A DNA stretch of 56,036 nucleotides from Acidobacteriota bacterium (GTDB taxonomy: Bacteria > Acidobacteriota > Terriglobia > Acidiferrales > UBA7541), in the NCBI GenBank assembly GCA_003224235.1, contig QHYU01000148.1, forward strand, positions 1 through 56,036, in the 5' to 3' direction. The translations under genes were made by a program, and so were the position numbers. Shown piece by piece: positions 26,466 through 34,491 of this stretch (position 1 is the first letter of the stretch; each line of letters begins with the position of its first letter). The notes under the pieces were generated by a model, which did no database searches, was not told the DNA's origin, and was given only the letters and a program-made list of their open reading frames with translations.

Positions 26466-27479
26466 TCAATTTGCCTCTTGGTCCAGAATACGAAGGCCTT
26501 CGTCCAGCATAGCCTCAGCTCTCTCGCGCCGTTCGCGAGTCTGCTTAACAACATCACGTTTCGCACCCTCCAGGCAGATCGCTGCTTTCTGAAACGCCAG
26601 GTGCGCCGTAACATACGAGCGGCCTGTGGCGACATAGGTCTTCAGAAATACTTCGGCCGCCCCATCGAGGGCGTGGACTGAACCGAGGTGTTTCAACCCC
26701 ATCCGCTTAAGATAGACGAGCATCCTTGCCACGTCGTGGCTCGGGTCTGCCACTTTATAGGTGTCCCAATCGACCGTGACTGTGCGGCCTTCAGCCAGAA
26801 GAACCTGACCGCAAGTATACATGCCATGGCCAGCGCACATTTCGGTGGCGCCGAGTCCTAGTGCTGTGGCTTTCAGTTGGTCGAAAAGCCGACCGGCCTT
26901 GTCGGCAAACGGGAAGCCGTGATCCGCAAAGCAACGCCAATGTCCTTCCAAAGAAATTAGCTGATCGCTCAAGCGAAAGACCTGCCCCAAACGGGGTGCT
27001 ATAGAGTGAAAACGTGCCAGCCAGCGCGCACATCGCTCAGCTGCTAGGGCGCGATCGGATTCATTCGGACCCAGAAGAAACACTGTACATCGAGTGCCGG
27101 GCACTTTTTCGTAAAGCAGAAGGCGCAATGGCGCTAGAAACGCTACGGGTCGAGGAATCGCGAACTCATCCTCTGAGCCAAACCCAGCCCGTCTGATTTC
27201 CTCCATAGCTTGATAAACATCTAAGCGGTCCGCGGCGTAGACCTTGCCAATCAGGGAGTAGCAGCCTCTCGTAGTTCCCAACGTAACCTCAAACGTACAG
27301 CGCCCCTTCCCGGGCCGGTGCCTGAGAACTTGCACTCGAACATTTCGAATCGCCCCCCACTCCGAGGGCAACGCCTCAGGAAGGTACTCCCCCAACACAA
27401 TCGGGTCGCAGGCTTTCTGAAGCATCGGGATTGTTGGGTCGCTGACCAGGCATAATTCGGAAAAGTCTAGTTTAGACAT
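26466..27479 (-). CDS. APH-fold phosphotransferase-like protein, copy 1, catalytic Asp missing
   Basis: This 337-residue protein looks like the aminoglycoside/choline kinase fold. It has a lysine-bearing strand (GCYSLIGKVY), a hinge (RLLLYEKVPGT), the catalytic-loop region CAGHGMYTCGQVLL and the metal-binding TVDWDTYKVADPSHDVARML. In active members the loop reads HGD or HRD; here the Asp is Met. The DWD metal site and the Lys are kept. It may be a pseudokinase or use another residue. GGGGAGAG precedes ATG 27479. There is no evidence that it confers antibiotic resistance, and the substrate is unknown. Confidence 0.72.
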   Translation of the reverse strand: MSKLDFSELCLVSDPTIPMLQKACDPIVLGEYLPEALPSEWGAIRNVRVQVLRHRPGKGRCTFEVTLGTTRGCYSLIGKVYAADRLDVYQAMEEIRRAGFGSEDEFAIPRPVAFLAPLRLLLYEKVPGTRCTVFLLGPNESDRALAAERCARWLARFHSIAPRLGQVFRLSDQLISLEGHWRCFADHGFPFADKAGRLFDQLKATALGLGATEMCAGHGMYTCGQVLLAEGRTVTVDWDTYKVADPSHDVARMLVYLKRMGLKHLGSVHALDGAAEVFLKTYVATGRSYVTAHLAFQKAAICLEGAKRDVVKQTRERRERAEAMLDEGLRILDQEAN

Positions 27480-28163
27480 GGCTCTCCCCCTGTCCGGCTA
27501 CCGCAAAGTAACGGCCGTGAAAAACAAAAGCCGAAATCGCCACTGGTGGCTCTAACGCTGCCACTCGCGGCAACTCGGCCGTCTCCAAGTCCACTGGGGC
27601 CCGAACCGCTTGGAGACCCGTGGCTTTCCGCCCCCTGCTCACGCGGGGTTTGGCCTTATTCAGATGTCTGATCCTCGGCTACCACCTAGCCGACGAGGTC
27701 ATGGGTCGCACAGGCTGAGCAAGTGCTTTCGAACTTGAACGTGCCCGTATCTGTGGATTGAGGGTGAGAGAGAACATCGGAAAATATAGGCGCGGCAAAA
27801 AATATCGCGGGCGGAAGGGGGGCCGCCCACTTCTTTGGTCGCGGCCGAGTGGCCGTGCCACTGGAGACAGGCAGCTTAACAAGAACGGGTACGCGAGGGC
27901 TACACTGCCCCCGGCACCCTTTTTATAAGTACCATCAGTACTGTAGGCTGTCTAAATCTCCTTGCGAGACGAAGACTTCACTCCCGCCGGTTGTCGCCGC
28001 TGGCGGACTGAAAATTTTTCGCCGCCGCTATATTTTTTGGGCTCCTGCCGGACCCTACATATAAGTACGAGACCGTCCCCTTAGCGGCACTGCCAGGTCT
28101 GCCAGCCAAGTCCCCAGGCTCGACATTCTATGCGGGTCGTAATCTGCGAGAGGGTGAAAGACC
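27480..28163. other. hairpin-rich noncoding centre between the inverted APH-fold genes
   Basis: This divergent 684-bp stretch holds no plausible gene but many symmetric elements. GCCACTGGTGGC is at 27539-27550. GTCTCCAAG (27581-27589) pairs with CTTGGAGAC (27609-27617). CCCC and GGGG lie around 27632-27648. TCGGCTA-CCACC-TAGCCGA is at 27675-27693. CAAAAAATATCGCGG (27796-27810) pairs with 28025-28039 at 14 of 15 positions. TATAAGTAC occurs at 27924 and 28060, the first as half of an AGTAC-GTACT palindrome. The first four hairpins within 155 bases suggest a structured RNA or regulatory leader. Confidence 0.5.
27581..27617. other. perfect 9-bp stem-loop in the noncoding centre
   Basis: GTCTCCAAG and CTTGGAGAC are exact complements around a 19-base loop. 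It is the strongest of four hairpins in 27539-27693 and has no T-tract, so it is more likely part of an RNA structure than a terminator. Confidence 0.45.
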
Positions 28164-29180
28164 ATGTCTGAACTAGACTCTTCCGAATCATGCCTGGCGA
28201 GCGACCCAGGAATCCCAACCCTTCAGAAAGCCTGCGACCCGGTTGTGTTGGGGGAGTACCTTCCTGAGGTCTTGCCCTCGGAATGGGGGGCAATTCGAAA
28301 CGTTCGACTGCAAGTTCTCAGGCACTATCCCAGGACCCACCCCCGCTGTACCTTTGAAATCACGTTGGGAACTACGAGAGGCTGCTACTCCCTGATTGGC
28401 AAGGTCTACGCCGAGGACCGCTCAGATGTTTATCAAGCTATGGAGGAAATCAGACGAGCTGGGTTTGGCTCAGAGGACGAGTTCGCGATTCCTCGACCCG
28501 TAGCGTTTCTAGCGCCATTGCGCCTTCTGCTCTACGAAAAAGCTCCCGGCACTTCAACTAAAGTGCTTATTCTGAGTCCGAATGAATCTGTTCGCGTCCT
28601 GGCAGCTGAGCGGTGCGCGCGCTGGCTGGCACGTTTTCAGGCTATGGCACCCCGTTCGGGGCGGGTCGTTCGCCCGAGCGATCAACTGATTTCTTTGGAA
28701 GGATGGTGGCGGTGCCTTGCCGACCTCGGCGGTTCGCTTGCCGACAAGGCGAGCCGGCTTTTTGAACAGCTGAAAGCCACAGCACTGGGGCTCGGCAGCA
28801 TCGAAATGTGCGCTGGCCATGGCATGTATACTTGCAGTCAGGTTCTTCTGCTTGAAGGCCGCACAGTTACGGTCGATTGGGACAGCTTTAACGTGGCAGA
28901 CCCTAGCCACGACGTGGCAAGGATGCTCGTCTATCTTAAGCGGGTGGGGTTGAAACACCTCGGTTCAGTCCACGCCCTCGACGGGGCGGCCGAAGTATTT
29001 CTGAAGACCTATGTCGCCACAGGCCGCGCGTATGTTAGGACGCGCCTGGCGTTTCAGAAAGCAGCGATCTGCCTGGAGCGTGCGAAACGTGATGTTGCTA
29101 AGCAGGCTCACGGATGGCGCGAAGACGCCGAGATGATGCTGGACGAAGGCCTCCGTATGCTGGAGCAAGAGCTAAATTGA
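28164..29180 (+). CDS. APH-fold phosphotransferase-like protein, copy 2, catalytic Asp missing
   Basis: This 338-residue paralogue of the protein at 26466-27479 is in the opposite orientation. The same landmarks are kept: GCYSLIGKVYAEDR, RLLLYEKAPGT, CAGHGMYTCSQVLL and TVDWDSFNVADPSHDVARML. The HGM in place of HGD is conserved in both copies while much of the surface has diverged, so the change predates the duplication and is probably tolerated or selected. GAGGGTGAAAG precedes the ATG. Divergence is concentrated at residues about 130-200 and at the C-terminus, which might be where ligand or partner specificity differs. Confidence 0.72.
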   Translation: MSELDSSESCLASDPGIPTLQKACDPVVLGEYLPEVLPSEWGAIRNVRLQVLRHYPRTHPRCTFEITLGTTRGCYSLIGKVYAEDRSDVYQAMEEIRRAGFGSEDEFAIPRPVAFLAPLRLLLYEKAPGTSTKVLILSPNESVRVLAAERCARWLARFQAMAPRSGRVVRPSDQLISLEGWWRCLADLGGSLADKASRLFEQLKATALGLGSIEMCAGHGMYTCSQVLLLEGRTVTVDWDSFNVADPSHDVARMLVYLKRVGLKHLGSVHALDGAAEVFLKTYVATGRAYVRTRLAFQKAAICLERAKRDVAKQAHGWREDAEMMLDEGLRMLEQELN

Positions 29181-29238
29181 TATGCTCTACCAGCCGCGCC
29201 GGCTTACCGGCTGAGAAGGGAAGGAGGACAGAACAGCA

Positions 29239-31002
29239 CTAGCCGCCGCTGGACGGAATAAGCTTCGTGAGGGGGATGGTGAGCGAGCCAATCGAGCCGG
29301 AGCCAACGTCCCGCACGACCACACGGAGTTGGGCCGCGCCCGGCGCCGGCGGCAGATTGCGGGTTAGCCCCAAACCTTTCTTCATGATCTCGTCGTAGGT
29401 TCCTCGCACCAAATTCAGATTGAGTGTCTTAAGTTCGCCGGCGAGCTCTTTTCCGTCAGTGCCCCGCTGAACGAAAAGTACGTCCACGGCACCGGCCCAG
29501 CGATCGCCCTGCGCCACCAGCGTAAGGTCACGCGAGTAAACCAACAGCTCGATTTTTAGGGTCATGGCACCCGGGACATCCACCACGTGAAGGTGGGCCT
29601 CCAGGCCAAGGCTGGTGTCATCGAGCGGGCTATCGACCGCGGCACGCATCAACACCTCGCGCTTCTTGGAATCGAACGTCGCCTCGGGGAGGGCCAAGTA
29701 CCCGCGGCGATACCGGAGATGCAAGCCCGGGCGCTTCACCTGTACTTTGATTTCACGGAACTTGGCATCCCAGTTGCCATGTGTGGGGTAGAAGCCCAGC
29801 ACGTAAGTCACTCGCGAATCTTCAATCGCGCGGCGGACCGACCCCTGGATGTCATTGGTGTTGTAAAAGGCTCGGCCGCCGGTGCGGTCGGCGAGGATGT
29901 TCATGGTGTCGATGTTGGCGCGGTCAGGCGAGAGCCCGATGGGGCCCACGGGGTTCCGCCGCAGGCCCGGACCCTGCTGCCCAGCCCTAAACGCCGGCGC
30001 CCGAGTTGTGAAGGAGGGGCCTGTCAGCCCGCGCGCATCCACCGGATAGATCGCCATATTGGCGTTGTTCAGAGCACGCGCCGCGCGCTCGATTTCTTCG
30101 CTGAACGTGCGCCGTTCCTGCGACGTAGTCTCTGGGGTGAAGGGGGTGTCGAGCCCGATGGAGAATGGAAAGCTCCCGGAGACCCAGACCAGGTTTTTTC
30201 GTCCTGGCAACCGCGCTAGGTGGTTGGCAATGTCTTCGATAGTGCCTGCGGTTCTCCCCACACGGTTTATTGTGTAAAAGTCGGCCATGCGCTGGTTGGC
30301 GGCCTTCAGGAATTCATCCAGCGCATCGATGCCCATTGGATTAGCCGGCTCAGGTTCGGAGGCGGCGAGCTCACGTTCGGAGGCGGCGAGCTCCGCCGAG
30401 ACGTGGCCCTTCGAGCGCTCGAGCGCGCGGAGAAGCGAGGTTGCGTCGCTCGTGAAGTCGTGCAGCACTGTCAATCGAGTGGTGAGCGTATAGAGCGCTA
30501 CGCGGTCCTGCGGCTGAAGTTGTCCGAGAAATTTGATGATCTGCGCCCGCGCATAGGCCATGTCCTCGAACCGCGTGTTGAGACCGTCGAGGAGGATCAC
30601 CGTCACGCTGGTGGGCGTGTGAGTTTTCTGCTCGAAGCGGTTGGAGAAGACGTTCGGGGGCGCGGGCTGTGCCGCAGGCAGCGTATGCAGTGATTCCACC
30701 GAAAAAGTGCTGACAATCTGCGGCTGGCCTTGGTCGAGCAGGGTGAAGTCGTCGCGGGTCAGGTCAGTCACCGGCTCGCCCTTCCTGTCCTGCACGATGA
30801 CGTTGACCTGGACCAGCCGCGTGGTGACGCGAACGACGGGGGGCTCCTGCTTGGCTTGCGGCTGCGCTTGGGTTGGGGCGCCAGAGGAAGGGTGCCCCGC
30901 GGCTTGATTAGGGGGCTGCGACGGCGCTTGGCCGAAGCTGCTCGCTGAAAGCAGTGCGGCAAAGAGCCCAGCGGTCATACGAACTGAACCCGCCCGAATC
31001 AT
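29239..31002 (-). CDS. secreted VWFA-related acidobacterial-type protein
   Basis: This 587-residue exported protein has a signal peptide (MTAGLFAALLSASSFGQ), a Pro/Gln-rich linker and the acidobacterial VWFA-related domain. That domain begins with VRVTTRLVQVNVIVQDRKG and DLTRDDFTLLDQGQPQ, followed by a von Willebrand factor A fold with VTVILLDGLNTRFEDM. This family is abundant in Acidobacteria and its function is unknown. A 21-bp tandem repeat encodes ELAASERELAASE near residue 205. The start is ATG 31002; TAAACT eight bases upstream could be a -10 box. It ends seven bases from the inverted duplication. Confidence 0.88.
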   Translation of the reverse strand: MIRAGSVRMTAGLFAALLSASSFGQAPSQPPNQAAGHPSSGAPTQAQPQAKQEPPVVRVTTRLVQVNVIVQDRKGEPVTDLTRDDFTLLDQGQPQIVSTFSVESLHTLPAAQPAPPNVFSNRFEQKTHTPTSVTVILLDGLNTRFEDMAYARAQIIKFLGQLQPQDRVALYTLTTRLTVLHDFTSDATSLLRALERSKGHVSAELAASERELAASEPEPANPMGIDALDEFLKAANQRMADFYTINRVGRTAGTIEDIANHLARLPGRKNLVWVSGSFPFSIGLDTPFTPETTSQERRTFSEEIERAARALNNANMAIYPVDARGLTGPSFTTRAPAFRAGQQGPGLRRNPVGPIGLSPDRANIDTMNILADRTGGRAFYNTNDIQGSVRRAIEDSRVTYVLGFYPTHGNWDAKFREIKVQVKRPGLHLRYRRGYLALPEATFDSKKREVLMRAAVDSPLDDTSLGLEAHLHVVDVPGAMTLKIELLVYSRDLTLVAQGDRWAGAVDVLFVQRGTDGKELAGELKTLNLNLVRGTYDEIMKKGLGLTRNLPPAPGAAQLRVVVRDVGSGSIGSLTIPLTKLIPSSGG

Positions 31003-31091
31003 GGTGGCTTAGTTTACTTCAAAATTAACATTCCGCCGACCGTTTCTTCGGCTGAGCCCTTGCGGCATCTATCGAGAACAACTCGGCGCGA

Positions 31092-31120
31092 TTGCCGGGG
31101 TTGCATGCCCCATGTATGAT
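31092..31120 (+). promoter_or_regulatory. bshC promoter, near-leaderless
   Basis: TTGCCG (31092-31097), 17 bases, TATGAT (31115-31120). The predicted start at about 31127-31130 coincides with ATG 31130. Confidence 0.6.
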
Positions 31121-31129
31121 GGCGATTCC

Positions 31130-32749
31130 ATGGAGTGCCACTGTATCCGCCTGACCGAGCTTCCGCAAACCACCCGGCTTTTTGCCACGTTTCTAGATGA
31201 TTTCAGCCGCGTGGCCGAGTTTTATTCCCACCCGCCCACCATGGAAGGCATCGTCCACGCCGCCGAGGAAGTAAAGAGCGATCCCAGGTATGAGCCGGGC
31301 GCACGCACTGTCATTGTCGAGATGCTCCACGATCAGAACCGCAGCTTCGGCACTGACAGTTCAACCGAGCGCAATCTCGAGCGCTTGGCCGCCGGCGCCG
31401 TGGCCATCGTCACCGGCCAGCAGGTGGGCCTGTTCACTGGTCCCAGCTACACGATTTACAAGGCAGTCAGCGCGCTGCGGGTGGCCCAACAACTGACGGA
31501 GCGCGGCATCGACGCCGTGCCAATCTTCTGGCTGGCCACCGAGGATCATGACCTTGCCGAGATCAACCACTGCTGGTGGCCCGGTCCAGACGGCCCGCAG
31601 CGCATCGAAGTTGCTGCCGCAGGCGCTGCCGGGCGGAGCGTGGGCAGGGTTCCGCTGGGCGAGGAGGTTCGCGCCGCGGTTCGCACGGCCTCGGCACTGC
31701 TCGATGGCCCGGCAGCCGAAGAAATCAGCCGGGCACTCGACGAGTCTTACCGGCCGGAGGAGACGTTCGGCTCGGCTTTTGGCCGACTGATGGCGCGGCT
31801 GTTTGCGGGGCAGGGAGTCATTTTGGTCGATCCGCTCGACGCCCGGCTGCACCGGCTTGCCGCGCCGCTCTATCGCCGGGCGGTGGAAGAGAGCGAGTCG
31901 CTGGTGCGTGATCTGCTGGCGCGCAGCAAGGCGTTGGACCGCAACGGGTACCACGCCCAGGTGAAGGTCGCCGAGCGCAGCACGCTGCTTTTCTGGAACG
32001 ACGACGGCCAGCGCTTGCCGCTGCGGCGCCGCGGGGAAAAGTTTGTGGCGGGTAGCGCGGAATTCTCCTCGGCAGATCTACTCCGCGCCCTTGAGGGCGC
32101 GCCCGAAGCCTTTAGCGCCAACGTTTTGTTGCGCCCGGTGGTGCAGGACGCGCTCCTGCCCACCGCGGCCTACGTTGCAGGCCCCGCTGAGATCGCCTAC
32201 TTCGCGCAAGCCGAGGCGGTGTATCGACGTCTGCTGGGGCGGATGCCGGCGGTGCTGCCCCGCGCGGGCTTCACGCTTGTGGAGCCACACGTTGCCAGGC
32301 TGCTGAAGAGATATGGCCTGGAGTTTCGCGATCTCCTCGGTGGCCGCCAGCACTTGCGCGCGAAAATGGAACGGGAATTTCTGTCTAGAGAGCTGGCAAG
32401 GCAGTTTGTGGCGGGTGAAAAGACCATCCGGAAGCTGCTTGGCAGGCTGCGGCTTCCGCTGGAAAAGCTCGACAAGACGCTCCTCGGCGCGCTGGAAACC
32501 TCGCAGCGCAAGATGCTGTACCATTTGGACCGCCTGAGAGGGAAGGCTGCGCGCGCGCAGAACTTTCGAACTGGCGTGCTTGACACGCACGAACGGCAAC
32601 TCACCGGCGCGCTCTATCCGCACCACAGCTTGCAAGAGCGCACACTCTGTTTTCTGCCGCTGCTGGCGCGTCATGGTCCTGGCCTGCTCGCCGAGCTCGC
32701 TAAGCGCGCCGGAATCGGCGCGACGCAGCATCAAGTTTTGTTTCTATAA
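31130..32749 (+). CDS. bshC: bacillithiol biosynthesis cysteine-adding enzyme
   Basis: This 539-residue protein of the BshC/YllA family adds cysteine to glucosaminyl-malate, the last step of bacillithiol synthesis. Family marks are AIVTGQQVGLFTGPSYTIYK, VPIFWLATEDHDLAEI, LLRPVVQDALLPTAAYVAGP and EIAYFAQAEAVY, then the C-terminal helical part ending in LYPHHSLQERTLCFLPLLARHG. Bacillithiol is a low-molecular-weight thiol used for redox and metal homeostasis in Firmicutes, Deinococcus, Bacteroidetes and Acidobacteria. bshA and bshB are not in the window. ATG 31130 is chosen from the promoter position. Confidence 0.93.
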   Translation: MECHCIRLTELPQTTRLFATFLDDFSRVAEFYSHPPTMEGIVHAAEEVKSDPRYEPGARTVIVEMLHDQNRSFGTDSSTERNLERLAAGAVAIVTGQQVGLFTGPSYTIYKAVSALRVAQQLTERGIDAVPIFWLATEDHDLAEINHCWWPGPDGPQRIEVAAAGAAGRSVGRVPLGEEVRAAVRTASALLDGPAAEEISRALDESYRPEETFGSAFGRLMARLFAGQGVILVDPLDARLHRLAAPLYRRAVEESESLVRDLLARSKALDRNGYHAQVKVAERSTLLFWNDDGQRLPLRRRGEKFVAGSAEFSSADLLRALEGAPEAFSANVLLRPVVQDALLPTAAYVAGPAEIAYFAQAEAVYRRLLGRMPAVLPRAGFTLVEPHVARLLKRYGLEFRDLLGGRQHLRAKMEREFLSRELARQFVAGEKTIRKLLGRLRLPLEKLDKTLLGALETSQRKMLYHLDRLRGKAARAQNFRTGVLDTHERQLTGALYPHHSLQERTLCFLPLLARHGPGLLAELAKRAGIGATQHQVLFL

Positions 32750-32866
32750 TCTGCGGTATCGCGCCTGAGTAAACAGCGGCGAGACACTCTTACGGTTGTC
32801 GCTTCCTCCGTGGTAGTATTTTCAAGTTGTGCGCATTTGGGCCCAAAATCTTTTGGAGGGAACGTG

Positions 32867-33883
32867 ATGAAGTTTACCCCGGGTAAACAAAGAGGCTTGC
32901 AGGCAGTCTCGGACCCGCGCGGCGTAATCGCCGCGGCGGCGATGGACCAGCGCGGCTCGCTCCAGAGCGCAATCGCCAAGGAGAAAGGCATTGATAAGAA
33001 GGCAGTGACCCGCGAGATGATGGCAGAGTTCAAAGAAGCCGTGGTGCGCATCCTCACCCCGCATGCCAGCGCGATCCTGCTGGACCCGGAGTACGGGCTG
33101 TCCGCGGCCAAGCAGCGCGCCAAGAACGCTGGCCTGCTGCTCGCCTACGAGAAGAGCGGATATGACAATACGCAGCCCGGCCGGTTGCCCGACCTGCTGG
33201 ACAATTACTCGGTGGTGCGCCTCAAGGCCGCTGGAGCGGACTGCATCAAGATCCTCCTTTACTACAGCCCGCTCGATGCGCCCGCAATCAACGAGACCAA
33301 GCACGCCTGGGTGGAGCGAATCGGGGGCGAGTGCGCCGGTGTGGACATTCCCTTCTTCCTGGAATTCGTCGGCTACCAAGAAGGTCTCGACGACAAGAGC
33401 ATCGACTTCGCGCGCAAAAAGCCCCAGGTGGTAATCAAGAGCATGGAGGAATTCTCCAAACCCCAGTACGGCGTTGACGTGATGAAGGTTGAGGTCCCCG
33501 TGAACATGGCGTTCGTCAAAGGGGCGCGCGCCTGCAAGGGGGAATCGGTCTATAGCCGTGAAGAGGCCAAGGAGTATTTCCGCAAAGCCGCTGCCGTAGC
33601 GAAGAAGCCCTTCATCTACCTCTCGGCCGGCGTGAGTAACGAGACGTTCACCGAGACGCTCGAGCTCGTCGCCGAATCAGGGGTCAACTTCTCCGGTGTA
33701 CTCTGCGGCCGCGCCACATGGAAAGACGCCATTCCGGTCTATGGCAAGCAGGGCATCAAAGCACTGGAGGACTGGCTGGCCGACCAAGGCGTAAAGAACA
33801 TCAAGAACGTGAACGATCGCCTGAGCGCGGCTAAGCCTTGGTTCGAGTTCTACGGCGCGGCATCCGCCATGGCCCTAAGCTAG
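32867..33883 (+). CDS. class I aldolase, tagatose-1,6-bisphosphate aldolase-like
   Basis: This 338-residue protein resembles LacD-type Schiff-base aldolases that split tagatose- or fructose-1,6-bisphosphate into two triose phosphates. Marks are VIAAAAMDQRGSLQSAI near the start, ILLDPEYGLSAA, the Lys-bearing ADCIKILLYYSP, DIPFFLEFVGYQE, the VMKVEVPVNMAFV strand and the phosphate-binding FSGVLCGRATWK. ATG 32867 follows GGAGGG by six bases. It stands alone without other tagatose-pathway genes, so it may work in central sugar metabolism. Confidence 0.88.
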   Translation: MKFTPGKQRGLQAVSDPRGVIAAAAMDQRGSLQSAIAKEKGIDKKAVTREMMAEFKEAVVRILTPHASAILLDPEYGLSAAKQRAKNAGLLLAYEKSGYDNTQPGRLPDLLDNYSVVRLKAAGADCIKILLYYSPLDAPAINETKHAWVERIGGECAGVDIPFFLEFVGYQEGLDDKSIDFARKKPQVVIKSMEEFSKPQYGVDVMKVEVPVNMAFVKGARACKGESVYSREEAKEYFRKAAAVAKKPFIYLSAGVSNETFTETLELVAESGVNFSGVLCGRATWKDAIPVYGKQGIKALEDWLADQGVKNIKNVNDRLSAAKPWFEFYGAASAMALS

Positions 33884-33995
33884 AGGGGTTAGGATAGGCA
33901 CTAGACAGGCGGAGTGGTTGGACGAAATCGTTCCGAGCGCTGGAGGAATTGCCAAAGCGAGACGCTCTGCGCCGGGCCATGACAATTGCTGACAG

Positions 33996-34445
33996 ATGAG
34001 CACACCTAGCCCATCCGCCAAGCCATCTGCCCGCGAGCTCACGCACACGCTGGAGGTGAAGACTACTCGCCGCACCGAACTGGTGGACATCACCGCCGAG
34101 GTTGCAAGGCTTGTGGCTGCGGCCGGCGTCGATCACGGCGTGTGCCACCTGTCTGTGCCACATACCACCGCCGGACTGACCATCAATGAAAACGATGACC
34201 CCGACGTTGCGAGGGATCTCGAAGCGGCGTTCGACCGGTTGGCGCCTCGCGACGCATCTTACCGTCACACTGAAAGAAACGCCGATTCGCACGTCAAGTC
34301 CACACTGGCGGGTGTCTCGCAAACGGTTTTCATCGAGGATGGCCGGCTCGGCCTGGGCCGCTGGCAGGGCATTTTCTTTTGCGAGTTCGACGGCCCGCGC
34401 CGGCGGCAGCTCCGCGTGAAAATCGTTCCTGACAGATCTGAATAG
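33996..34445 (+). CDS. YjbQ family protein (UPF0047)
   Basis: This 149-residue protein has the compact YjbQ fold, with [19 protein letters not shown], the His/Asp-rich [17 protein letters not shown] and [18 protein letters not shown]. Members were reported to have weak thiamine-phosphate synthase activity when overproduced; the physiological role is unclear. It is about ten residues longer at the N-terminus than typical. hemW starts 46 bases downstream on the same strand. Confidence 0.9.
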   Translation: MSTPSPSAKPSARELTHTLEVKTTRRTELVDITAEVARLVAAAGVDHGVCHLSVPHTTAGLTINENDDPDVARDLEAAFDRLAPRDASYRHTERNADSHVKSTLAGVSQTVFIEDGRLGLGRWQGIFFCEFDGPRRRQLRVKIVPDRSE

Positions 34446-34491
34446 ACTCTGCGTGCGCAGATGGGGGCCACCGCCTGAATTCGCGGCCACA

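Larger units (their letters stand above)
26414..29232. repeat. inverted duplication carrying two APH-fold genes
   Basis: The arms are about 26414-27479 and 28164-29232 in opposite orientation. They include the whole gene plus about 50 bases beyond each stop codon, where TGTCCTCCTT, CTTCTCAGCCG and GCGGCTGGTAGAGCA are shared. The protein copies are roughly 80% identical by eye, so the duplication is not recent. The 684-bp centre is not part of the arms except for weak similarity just before the two start codons. Confidence 0.8.

Noticed and set aside
26466-29180. Aminoglycoside resistance genes
   Set aside because: The fold is related but the catalytic Asp is missing and nothing indicates an antibiotic substrate.
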